From Prochlorococcus sp. AG-459-D04 (GTDB taxonomy: Bacteria; Cyanobacteriota; Cyanobacteriia; PCC-6307; Cyanobiaceae), in the NCBI GenBank assembly GCA_003212035.1, contig QCRA01000001.1, positions 1-64,000 on the forward strand: a DNA stretch of 64,000 bases, in the 5' to 3' direction. The notes below the pieces were generated by a model. The model saw only the letters and a program-made list of their open reading frames with translations. It was not told the origin of the DNA and did not search any database. The position numbers were made by a program, and so were the translations under genes. Shown here piece after piece: positions 1 to 8,456 of the stretch; positions within the stretch are counted from its first letter, which is position 1; each line of letters begins with the position of its first letter.

Positions 1-74
1 CTGCTAATTTTTTTTTTAAAAGGAAAAGTTATACAAAAAACAATAAACAAATTATTTTTTTTTAACTTTTTATC

Positions 75-458
75 CTAAAACATTTTCGATTTTAGTAAAT
101 CAACTCTTTTTTGGTTTACTCCCAAATCACTTTCTCCAACTCTTGATTCTGATCTTATTGATAAGATGTTTGATTCAGGTAGAAAGGATACTTCTAAATC
201 GTCTATATATTTCATCCATTTACTAGTTGCCTCAGCATGAAGATAATCGCCATCAATTTCTACAATTTCAGTTCTTGGAGTGTTTTCGATAAATGTTTTA
301 ATCTCTTCAAAAGGGTTCTCAATATTCTTAACCTCCCATTCTTCTCGTACACAATGAGCAATCTCTACACAAGGTTTTAGTTCAACATGTGAGGCAAATG
401 ATGAAGAAGGGAATAAAAAGCTTGAAGAAATCAAAATTGCTAAAAAAAGTATTTTCAT
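75..458 (-). CDS. Conserved hypothetical protein with N-terminal signal peptide
   Basis: 127 aa ORF; MKILFLAILISSSFLFPSSSFAS signal-like N-terminus. Confidence 0.6.
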   Translation of the reverse strand: MKILFLAILISSSFLFPSSSFASHVELKPCVEIAHCVREEWEVKNIENPFEEIKTFIENTPRTEIVEIDGDYLHAEATSKWMKYIDDLEVSFLPESNILSIRSESRVGESDLGVNQKRVDLLKSKMF

Positions 459-589
459 TAACAGAAGAATTTATTAACTCATAATCTAACTAATAAAATA
501 ACTAATTTGTAATTACGTATCTCATTATTTATTTTGGGAGAAAGCATATTTGTTTTTACCTTCAGGATTTAATATTTATTTCTTATAAT

Positions 590-622
590 CCAAAAAAAAA
601 GATCTCTCAGAAAGAGATCTTT
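590..622 (-). terminator. Rho-independent terminator (minus strand)
   Basis: Perfect 10-bp stem AAAGATCTCT/AGAGATCTTT (598-607/613-622), followed on the minus strand by a T-tract. Confidence 0.75.
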
Positions 623-686
623 ATAAATTGATTTAAATCAAATGTTTCCATGTTTCCACTGAAATAAATCAATTCCTCCTACACAC
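590..686 (-). ncRNA. Yfr2-family-like small RNA
   Basis: Minus strand: stem AATTGATTTA...TAAATCAATT enclosing tandem GGAAACATGGAAACA, followed by a 10-bp hairpin and U-tract; TATTAT -10-like element at 691-696. Confidence 0.55.
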
Positions 687-761
687 AATGATAATATCAC
701 ACCAAAATTCTAAAAGTGTAATGCCTGATAGACCTCTATCTTAACTGTCACATCGCGCAAA

Positions 762-860
762 ATACAAAAAAGTACCCAAACATAGCGATCGAGTACTTTT
801 TAAGTTATCAGAAAAAAGTGTGTGAGGAGTTTCTGATCTATTTAATTTACTCCTTAGGCA
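762..860 (-). ncRNA. Candidate small RNA carrying the Yfr1 ACTCCTCACACAC motif
   Basis: Exact 13-mer at 818-830 (minus) in the loop of an 8-bp hairpin (807-814/830-837), followed by a terminator-like hairpin (767-775/793-801) with T-run; 5' end estimated. Confidence 0.5.
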
Positions 861-911
861 ATTTATAAGGCTACAGTATAAATTACTAATTATTTAAATC
901 TTTCAGAAAAA

Positions 912-1100
912 TTGGATATTGATGAAAAATATAATCAAAAAAATAAAAAATTCATGAAAAGCATTTACAAAAAAATCATTTTTATTATTTCAGCAATCGC
1001 TCTTTTTACAGTAATAGTTGCTGTTGTCAAATATTCGCTTACTTATATTGAAAATAATCCCGAAAAATACTTACCTACACAAAAGAAAGACAGAAATTAA
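912..1100 (+). CDS. Small hypothetical single-TM protein
   Basis: 62 aa ORF with one hydrophobic helix. Confidence 0.35.
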   Translation: MDIDEKYNQKNKKFMKSIYKKIIFIISAIALFTVIVAVVKYSLTYIENNPEKYLPTQKKDRN

Positions 1101-1318
1101 GTATAAATTCACTTCAAAAAATCTATAAAGTATCTTAAATATGTGAAACGTAGACAGCTTGAGTCATGAAAATCAAAAATACTTCAGTTCTTAATCAGAA
1201 TAATATTCATTTAAATCAATTTAAAAATATGCATAAATATCAAATACTTGAGAATTACTGGAAGAAAAGAAAGAAAGAATGTGAAAAAAATCTTTCAAAA
1301 TTTTGCTAACCAATACTT

Positions 1319-1567
1319 ATGAATTTTATTTTTTCTTTTTTATTAGCATCTGTTATGTGGGTACAAGTTCCACAGTGGGAAGCTGACTGGTCAAAATGTG
1401 CTGTAGATGTTCCAGATTCATCATGTCACTGGTACGTAGCTGCTCCCGATAATACGTTTGGGGAAGGATTTAATTGGGAAAACGCTCCTTGGTTTGATGC
1501 TAATGGATTACAGGATGTAGCTAAGATTGAGAAAGAATCTGTAGTAGAAAAACTTCAAAATAACTAA
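1319..1567 (+). CDS. Small hypothetical protein with signal-like N-terminus
   Basis: 82 aa ORF; hydrophobic N-terminus then Trp-rich segment. Confidence 0.5.
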   Translation: MNFIFSFLLASVMWVQVPQWEADWSKCAVDVPDSSCHWYVAAPDNTFGEGFNWENAPWFDANGLQDVAKIEKESVVEKLQNN

Positions 1568-1651
1568 AGTTTCTATTTCATCAATTAACTTTTAAAAGTA
1601 TTTAAATTTAGTTGCTCAGTGGTTAACTTTATGATTAATTAAAAAATTTTT

Positions 1652-1798
1652 ATGCGTTTCAAAGTAAGTCTTAAAAAAAATGGGAAAGAATTTGATGAAG
1701 TTGTTATAGCTAACAATAAAAAAGAGGCTACGGAAGTAGCTTTAAAAAACAATCCGGAAGCTCAAGCATTAAACTCTGACTGGACATTTAAAATTTAA
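1652..1798 (+). CDS. Small conserved hypothetical protein (48 aa)
   Basis: MRFKVSLKKNGKEFDEVVIANNKKEATEVALKNNPEAQALNSDWTFKI; below track cutoff; fits exactly against the znuB stop. Confidence 0.55.
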   Translation: MRFKVSLKKNGKEFDEVVIANNKKEATEVALKNNPEAQALNSDWTFKI

Positions 1799-2584
1799 TT
1801 ATTTGCGATGTTTAGGAATCAAAAGAGATGCGACACAAATAACACTAATTGCGGGCCCTGGTGACAGATTAAAGACTAAAGAGAGAATAAAGCCCAGCAG
1901 AGAGATGAATAATCCAAAAAATGAAGATTTCATCATTGCAATTCTTAAACTTTGAGCCTTATTTAGCCCTAAGAGAGTTGGGGTAGAAAGAAGAGCAATA
2001 ACAAGAATTACTCCCACTGCTGACATTGAACTGACAATTACTAATGCTGTTGTAAAACTAAGCGCAAGATTTAATAAAGAAACATTTATACCACTCGCAG
2101 ATGCACCTTCTGGATCTAGTCCAACGTAAACAACCTTTTCATATCCAAAAGTTATCAAGATCATAAATACTAAAAATGCAATTATTGTTCTAATTAAATC
2201 CCCAAAATTTGCTGTCAATAAATCGCCAAATAATACTGCTTCCAAATCAATCCTTATTCCAAGTAGAGGAATAATAAGTACTCCAAAACCAAGCATTCCA
2301 GCGAGAATAGTGTTCATAACTGCTTCATAATTTTCACTTTTTCTATTAGTTAAACTTTCAGCAATTACAGAGCCTAAAAGACCACTTATAACACCACCAA
2401 TTGAGGGGTGAATTCCAAGCGCTAATGCGAGAGCAAGTCCAGGCAACACACAATGAGAGATCAAATTAACTTGTAATAATCTTTTATGAGTAATTAATAC
2501 AGTTCCCATTGCTGGACATAAGATCCCTGAAAAAATAGTTATTATTAATGGAACAGTCCACCAGTTGTTATTAATAAAAGACAT
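1799..2584 (-). CDS. znuB: Zinc/manganese ABC transporter permease (ZnuB family)
   Basis: Multi-TM ABC-3 family protein; znu gene neighbourhood. Confidence 0.85.
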   Translation of the reverse strand: MSFINNNWWTVPLIITIFSGILCPAMGTVLITHKRLLQVNLISHCVLPGLALALALGIHPSIGGVISGLLGSVIAESLTNRKSENYEAVMNTILAGMLGFGVLIIPLLGIRIDLEAVLFGDLLTANFGDLIRTIIAFLVFMILITFGYEKVVYVGLDPEGASASGINVSLLNLALSFTTALVIVSSMSAVGVILVIALLSTPTLLGLNKAQSLRIAMMKSSFFGLFISLLGFILSLVFNLSPGPAISVICVASLLIPKHRK

Positions 2585-2601
2585 TATTCGAATGATTCGG
2601 T

Positions 2602-3036
2602 ATGATCAGAATTACGGGCCATAAAAAGATCTCGAAAACAATGGTAACTAAGTCTGACATTACCAAAAGACAAGAACAACTTCTTGAAGAACTGAATAAC
2701 TGTGATGATGAATTGAGCGGACAAGAGTTGCATAGGCAGCTGATGACTAAAGGTAAATCTATGGGTTTGACAACTGTTTATAGAAATCTGCAAATCTTGA
2801 TAAAACATGGTTTAATTCGTTCTAGACATCTCCCAAATGGAGAAGTTCTTTATACTCCCGTTGATAGAGATATTCATCATTTGACCTGTGTTCAATGCGG
2901 AGAAACTTCGAAAATGGAAGGTTGTCCTGTTAAAGATATTCAAACGCCAAAAAAAAATCCCAAAAAGTTTCAACTTTTGTTTCATACACTCGAATATTTT
3001 GGACTTTGCCAAAACTGTTATCAAGCTCAAAATTAA
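2602..3036 (+). CDS. zur: Fur-family transcriptional regulator, probably Zur
   Basis: Fur winged helix (TTVYRNLQILIKHGLIR), HHLTCVQCG and CQNC motifs; lies between znuB and znuC. Likely start ATG 2641. Confidence 0.8.
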   Translation: MIRITGHKKISKTMVTKSDITKRQEQLLEELNNCDDELSGQELHRQLMTKGKSMGLTTVYRNLQILIKHGLIRSRHLPNGEVLYTPVDRDIHHLTCVQCGETSKMEGCPVKDIQTPKKNPKKFQLLFHTLEYFGLCQNCYQAQN

Positions 3037-3062
3037 GAGAGAAAATTTTCTAAACATGGAAA

Positions 3063-3818
3063 TTATTTTTTGATAGAGCTAATATTTATTGCCTCTAATT
3101 TATCTTTTATTGAATCGGGACTACCAACTGCTAAAACAGCTTTATCAAGAACTATTACTTGATCGTAATTATTAAGAGACTCGCCCCAATCATGGCTACT
3201 CACAACTAAAGAAAGACCTACATCCGCAAGTTGACGAACAATTTTTAGAAAATCCTCTTTTGCAGGAGGATCCAAAGCCGCGCAAGGTTCGTCAAGAAGA
3301 AAGATTTTTGCAGGAGACATAAGAGTCTTTGCCAATAGAGCTCTTTGCTGTTGACCTCCAGAAAGAGAATCAAGTCTTCTATTAGCTAAATTAGCAATGC
3401 CAACCCTTTGCATTGTCGCCTCTAATTCGCAACATTTATTAATCCATGCATTAGGATATGCGAGAAGTGTTTTGATTTGAAAAGGAGTATTGCTTTTAGA
3501 TTTTGAATACTTTATTTGCCCAAGAGATACCAATTTTTCTACTGTAATTGGAAACTTCCAATTCATGGAACTTCTTTGGGGCATAAGAGCGACAAGGGAT
3601 CTAGATCTATGTAAGTTCTCACCATCAATTTTTATTTCGCCTTTATCTGGAGCATTCTGTCCTTGCAATATTTTTAATAAAGTAGATTTACCCGCACCGT
3701 TTGGACCAACTAGCGCTGTGAGAGTTCCAGGTTTGATCTCAACCGATACCTTATTTAAAGCTGGCTTACTTTTTTTAGTGTAGGAATAGGTTAAATTTTC
3801 AGCGACTAAAGTAGCCAT
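3063..3818 (-). CDS. znuC: Zinc/manganese ABC transporter ATP-binding protein
   Basis: Walker A GPNGAGKST, LSGGQQQR signature, LLDEP Walker B. Confidence 0.88.
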   Translation of the reverse strand: MATLVAENLTYSYTKKSKPALNKVSVEIKPGTLTALVGPNGAGKSTLLKILQGQNAPDKGEIKIDGENLHRSRSLVALMPQRSSMNWKFPITVEKLVSLGQIKYSKSKSNTPFQIKTLLAYPNAWINKCCELEATMQRVGIANLANRRLDSLSGGQQQRALLAKTLMSPAKIFLLDEPCAALDPPAKEDFLKIVRQLADVGLSLVVSSHDWGESLNNYDQVIVLDKAVLAVGSPDSIKDKLEAINISSIKK

Positions 3819-3914
3819 TAATCAATATTTTAAAGTCATTTAATAAGCTTAACAATATTATAACTTCGTATTATTTTCATAACATTTAATACTTTTAGTT
3901 GTCATCAAAAATGG

Positions 3915-3929
3915 AAATGATTATCATTT
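3915..3929. promoter_or_regulatory. Fur/Zur-type operator in the znuC-znuA divergent region
   Basis: Perfect 7-1-7 palindrome AAATGATTATCATTT. Confidence 0.75.
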
Positions 3930-3932
3930 TTT

Positions 3933-5789
3933 ATGTATTTAATTTTTTTTATGTCAATTTTTAAAAGACTCTTAACAAATAAAACAACTGCAAGTAAGTC
4001 AATTATTAAAAATTCTGTTATCGCTGGAACGATTATATTTTCTGGTTTTGGGCAGGATGTCATGGCTAAAGGAAAATCATATGTAGCAGTAGAACCGCTA
4101 GTTTGTGATTTAGTTAAATCAATTGCATTACCTTCCGATGAAGTTACATGCTTAGTAGATAGAAAACAGGATGTTCATGACTTAAAGATCAATCCAAGGC
4201 AAGCTCAATTATTAAATAGCGCAGACAAAGTTTTCACTCTAGGTAAAGAAATGACTCCCACTATGAAAAACTGGGAAGATAAGTCAAATACTGTTGTGGT
4301 TGGTGTTAGTGCCATCGAAGTTGATAATCCTTCTAGTGAAGAGGGAGGAGCTTTTGAATGGGCTGGTCTTTTTGAACTTTCAGCAGGAAACTACAAATGG
4401 TCATTTGCGAAGGTTGATGGTGAATATGCAGACCCTGCTATGAAAATGGTCATTCTTGAATCAGATGACATTGAATTATCTGAAGAATTAGCAGAAGATC
4501 TATTGGGATCTGATCAAAATATTGAAAAAAGCAATGATGGTATTCTTTCTGCAAGTGACAAAGCTTACGTTTTAAATTTTGATCAAAAGAAAGATATCAC
4601 GGAATTTAATGTAGAAATCAAAAAAGATGGTAAGTATGCTTTCTTTACAGAACATATGCCTTTTGAATTTGAAGCAGATGAACACTTCTTTAAAGATCTA
4701 GCTAAAAATGATATCGAACCAGTTGCACAAGAACCTGATATGGGTGGCCATAGTGAACATGGCGCAGAAGGCTTTGAATGGGCAGGGACTTTTGATCTTG
4801 AGGAAGGATCATATAAATGGTCATTTGCAAAAGTCGATGGTGAATATGCAGATCCTGCTATGAAAATGGTTATCCTTAAATCTGGCGATATTGAAGAATC
4901 TGAAGAACTTGCTAAAGAACTTTTAGAATCTGATGATTCTATCTACAAAGCTGATAATGATGTTTTAATAGCCAGTTCAAAAGCAATATCACTTAATTTT
5001 GATCAAGGTAAAGAAAGCACAATATTTAATGTAGAAATCAAAAAAGATGGTAAATATACATTCTTCACAGAACATATGCCTTTTGAATTTGAAGCAGATG
5101 AACACTTCTTCAAAGATGTATCCAACAATGATGTAGAGCCTATTGCGCAAGTTCCAGATGAGGGAGACGGGCATCACCACCATCATCATGGACATGGAAG
5201 TTTGGACCCTCATGTATGGCATGATCCAACCAACATTATAAAAATGAGTAAAGTAATCTCAAAAAATCTAAAAAAGGATATCTCTATTTTTAACAGAAAA
5301 GATAGAAAATCCATCAATGAAAGAATTGATTCAACTGAATCTTTACTCAGCGGACTAAATGGATGGATTGTTGCACAGGTCTCAACAATACCTGAGCAAG
5401 ACAGGGTGCTTGTCTCAAAACACAAAGCTATGGATTATTATGGTGCTGCATACGGATTTGAGACAGTTAGTTTACTAGACTTCCTTGGCGATTCATCAAG
5501 CTTAAGACCTGAAAACATTAGTTCAACTTTGAATATGCTTAAGGAAGAAAATGTTAAGGCAATATTTCCAGAACAAATACCAGCTTCTAAGTTATTAAAA
5601 AACTTAAGTAGGCAAAGTTCTGTACCTTTAGCTTCTAATCAAATATTCGTTGATGGTTTAATGATGAAGGGAAATACTATAAGCGTTGCTGTTCACAACA
5701 CTTGTACAATTGTTAATTCATTAGGTGGAAGCTGTGATAAAGAATCTGGCTCCAATCTTGAGTCTGAATGGTACAAACTTTCAGATTAA
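3933..5789 (+). CDS. znuA: Zinc ABC transporter substrate-binding protein (ZnuA) with two inserted repeat domains and a His-rich loop
   Basis: VAVEPLVCDLVKSIA and LDPHVWHDP typical of ZnuA; HHHHHHGHG loop; likely start ATG 3951. Confidence 0.85.
   Translation: MYLIFFMSIFKRLLTNKTTASKSIIKNSVIAGTIIFSGFGQDVMAKGKSYVAVEPLVCDLVKSIALPSDEVTCLVDRKQDVHDLKINPRQAQLLNSADKVFTLGKEMTPTMKNWEDKSNTVVVGVSAIEVDNPSSEEGGAFEWAGLFELSAGNYKWSFAKVDGEYADPAMKMVILESDDIELSEELAEDLLGSDQNIEKSNDGILSASDKAYVLNFDQKKDITEFNVEIKKDGKYAFFTEHMPFEFEADEHFFKDLAKNDIEPVAQEPDMGGHSEHGAEGFEWAGTFDLEEGSYKWSFAKVDGEYADPAMKMVILKSGDIEESEELAKELLESDDSIYKADNDVLIASSKAISLNFDQGKESTIFNVEIKKDGKYTFFTEHMPFEFEADEHFFKDVSNNDVEPIAQVPDEGDGHHHHHHGHGSLDPHVWHDPTNIIKMSKVISKNLKKDISIFNRKDRKSINERIDSTESLLSGLNGWIVAQVSTIPEQDRVLVSKHKAMDYYGAAYGFETVSLLDFLGDSSSLRPENISSTLNMLKEENVKAIFPEQIPASKLLKNLSRQSSVPLASNQIFVDGLMMKGNTISVAVHNTCTIVNSLGGSCDKESGSNLESEWYKLSD
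4353..5159 (+). repeat. Tandem repeat of a ~130 aa domain within znuA (period 420 bp)
   Basis: FEWAG at 4353 and 4773; long identical stretches incl. SFAKVDGEYADPAMKMVIL and FFTEHMPFEFEADEHFFKD. Confidence 0.9.
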
Positions 5790-5866
5790 ATATTTCTAAT
5801 TAAAACGGTTTTCATTTCTTATTATTACTATTATAAGACTATTGTTTATTTAGTAAAAATCAGTAG

Positions 5867-7222
5867 ATGAGCATCAAAGATAAAGTTCCAGTAACGATCC
5901 TTACTGGATTCTTAGGTTCAGGGAAAACTACTTTGCTTAATAGAATATTAAGTGAAGAACATGGTAAAAGAATAGCCGTAATCGAGAATGAATACGGTGA
6001 AGTCGGTATAGATCAAGGACTCGTTATTAATGCGGATGAAGAAGTATTTGAGATGTCAAATGGGTGTATCTGTTGTACCGTTCGCGGAGATTTGATAAGA
6101 GTCCTTGGCAACCTTATGAAAAGAAGAGATAAGTTTGACTATGTATTGGTAGAAACAACGGGCTTGGCAGATCCTGGTCCCGTTGCCCAGACATTTTTCA
6201 TGGATGAAGAAATTAGTTCTGAATTTACTCTAGATGGAATTGTGACTTTAGTTGATGCTGCACATATTGATCAACAATTAGGAAGAAGTGATGAAAGTTC
6301 TGAACAAGTAGCATTTGCTGATGTTTTAGTGCTTAATAAAACAGATTTAGTTTCCTGTGATGAACTAGATACTCTTGAATCGAGATTAAGAGATATGAAT
6401 CGTATGACTCGAATTATTCGAGCCGAGAATGCCCAAGTACCAATAGAAACTGTTTTAAATCTTAGTGCATTTGATCTTGATCAAATTCTTAAACGAAGAC
6501 CAACATTTCTTGAACCAGAATATCCGTTTGAATGGACAGGCGTTTACGATCTTGCTGCAGGTAAGTATGAATTAATGCTCGAAGAGGGTCCCGATCCAGA
6601 AATGTCATTAGTAGCTCTCGCCAACCAAGGTGAGAGTGAAGAGGAACTTAAAGACGGTGCTGAATCCTCCGTAAGACTTTATGCAGAAAAAGCTAATAGT
6701 TTAGCTCCTGGGGATACCATCCCCTTTGGAGAACATATAAATCTCAAATTAGAGGATAAAGGTAATAAATCCTTCATACTGAACACAGAAAAGCCAACAA
6801 AAATTGGCTTATTTACACAGCATACTGCTGAAGAATTCAATATGAAAGTCGTTAAAATTGAAGAAAATAATTCAAAAGAGATTCCATTTAATACTGAAAG
6901 GTTCTGGCAAGCAGAGCACGAACATGATGATGAAGTTGGCTCAATTGCCATTGAGCGTTTTGGAGATGTTGATCCAGAAAAACTAAATACTTGGATGGGA
7001 AGGCTTCTCTCAGAAAAAGGGGTGGATATATTCAGAACTAAAGGTTTCATAAGTTACTCAGGGAACCCAAGGAAAATAGTTTTCCAAGGAGTGCACATGT
7101 TATTTACTGCACAACCTGACAAAGAATGGGGTAACGAACCTCGTAGAAACCAACTTGTTTTTATAGGTAGAAATTTGAACGAGAAAGAGATGCAAGAAGG
7201 CTTTGATAAATGCCTGATTTAG
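5867..7222 (+). CDS. CobW/COG0523-family GTPase (putative zinc metallochaperone) with inserted FEWxG domain
   Basis: GFLGSGKTTLLN P-loop, GCICC motif, NKTD; insert at ~6527-6868; HEHDD segment. Confidence 0.9.
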   Translation: MSIKDKVPVTILTGFLGSGKTTLLNRILSEEHGKRIAVIENEYGEVGIDQGLVINADEEVFEMSNGCICCTVRGDLIRVLGNLMKRRDKFDYVLVETTGLADPGPVAQTFFMDEEISSEFTLDGIVTLVDAAHIDQQLGRSDESSEQVAFADVLVLNKTDLVSCDELDTLESRLRDMNRMTRIIRAENAQVPIETVLNLSAFDLDQILKRRPTFLEPEYPFEWTGVYDLAAGKYELMLEEGPDPEMSLVALANQGESEEELKDGAESSVRLYAEKANSLAPGDTIPFGEHINLKLEDKGNKSFILNTEKPTKIGLFTQHTAEEFNMKVVKIEENNSKEIPFNTERFWQAEHEHDDEVGSIAIERFGDVDPEKLNTWMGRLLSEKGVDIFRTKGFISYSGNPRKIVFQGVHMLFTAQPDKEWGNEPRRNQLVFIGRNLNEKEMQEGFDKCLI

Positions 7223-8283
7223 AACCATTTAGCCCAAGAGGAATGTTCCACGAGGGATGGACAGCTGAAGTTAACGATTATGCCATAGCATGTGGCTGGG
7301 CTCTAAAGGGGAAACAATTTATTGTGGGTGACGTAGCAGGAGGTCTTTTTGCATTCGAAGGAGATACTGGAAAAATTGTTTGGGAAAAACAAAATACACA
7401 CTCTGGTGGTCTACTAGCACTGGCCATTCATCCCGAGGGAGAAATTTTTGCGACATCAGGTCAGGATGGCAATGTTCAAATTTGTAATTGCGATGAAGGT
7501 AAATTAATTAAAACACTTGATCTTGGCAAAGGTTGGGTAGAACACCTCAAGTGGTCTAATGACGGTTTATTTCTAGCGATAGCTTCATCAAAAAAAGTAT
7601 ATGTTTTTAATGAAAATGGGGAAGAGAAATGGATCTCGGAAGACCATCCAAGTACAGTAAGTGCAATAACATGGTCAAATAAAAATGAGTTAGCCACTGC
7701 TTGCTACGGAAGAGTAACTTTCTTTGACATAGTTAATAACAAAACGAATCAAAAACTAGAGTGGCAAGGGTCATTGGTATCAATGGAATTAAGTCCTGAT
7801 GGAGATATAGTCGCCTGCGGGAGTCAAGACAATTCTGTTCATTTCTGGAGAAGATCAACGGGAATGGATGCAGAAATGACTGGATATCCTGGGAAACCAA
7901 GTCACCTTTCTTTTGATGACAGCGGAAAATTACTAGCAACTAGTGGTAGTGAAAGAATTACAGTATGGAGCTTTATTGGAAATGGTCCAGAGGGGACTAT
8001 GCCAGGAGAGCTATGTCACCATACAGAACCGATTTCAAGCCTAGCCTTTTCAAATAAAGGTATGCTTGTAGCCTCAGGATCGAGGGATGGTTCTGTTGTT
8101 GCAAGTTTTTTAAAAAAAGACGGTAATGGAGACCCAGTTGGGGCTGCATTCGCCGGAGATCTAGTAGGAGCAATATCCTGGAGACCTGATGATTGTGCAC
8201 TTGCAGCAGTTAACGCAAAAGGTGTGGTGAATGTATGGAATTTCAAAGTCCGTACTAATCTTTTTTCAAAAGGATTTAAATAA
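7210..8283 (+). CDS. WD40 repeat beta-propeller protein
   Basis: Repeated LAIHPEGEIFATSGQDGNVQIC, SLAFSNKGMLVASGSRDGSV units; start overlaps cobW end by 13 nt. Confidence 0.85.
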   Translation: MPDLEPFSPRGMFHEGWTAEVNDYAIACGWALKGKQFIVGDVAGGLFAFEGDTGKIVWEKQNTHSGGLLALAIHPEGEIFATSGQDGNVQICNCDEGKLIKTLDLGKGWVEHLKWSNDGLFLAIASSKKVYVFNENGEEKWISEDHPSTVSAITWSNKNELATACYGRVTFFDIVNNKTNQKLEWQGSLVSMELSPDGDIVACGSQDNSVHFWRRSTGMDAEMTGYPGKPSHLSFDDSGKLLATSGSERITVWSFIGNGPEGTMPGELCHHTEPISSLAFSNKGMLVASGSRDGSVVASFLKKDGNGDPVGAAFAGDLVGAISWRPDDCALAAVNAKGVVNVWNFKVRTNLFSKGFK

Positions 8284-8300
8284 AAAGTAGAAATTGAAAA

Positions 8301-8456
8301 TTACCAATAGTTAGCTTTTAAATGCCTTTCCATACAAATGACCTCACAGTCATTATCTATACCTTTTGGGTGAATATCGCAATATGAAAGACATTGAAAA
8401 TATTCGTCTATAGGATTAGATTGATCAGTCTTACTAATTTCTTTGGAATGATTCAT
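8301..8456 (-). CDS. Small hypothetical protein with four Cys in two clusters (51 aa)
   Basis: MNHSKEISKTDQSNPIDEYFQCLSYCDIHPKGIDNDCEVICMERHLKANYW: twin CX3C; not in ORF track. Confidence 0.6.
   Translation of the reverse strand: MNHSKEISKTDQSNPIDEYFQCLSYCDIHPKGIDNDCEVICMERHLKANYW

Noticed and set aside
3490-3783. Plus-strand 97 aa ORF opposite znuC
   Set aside because: Lies wholly antisense to a clear ABC ATPase; composition is a mirror of the real gene.
5172-5202. CAC/CAT-rich run that looks like a microsatellite
   Set aside because: Encodes the His-rich loop HHHHHHGHG typical of ZnuA proteins, not a neutral repeat.
6679-7050. Minus-strand 123 aa ORF opposite cobW
   Set aside because: Antisense shadow ORF within a well-supported CDS; no family features.
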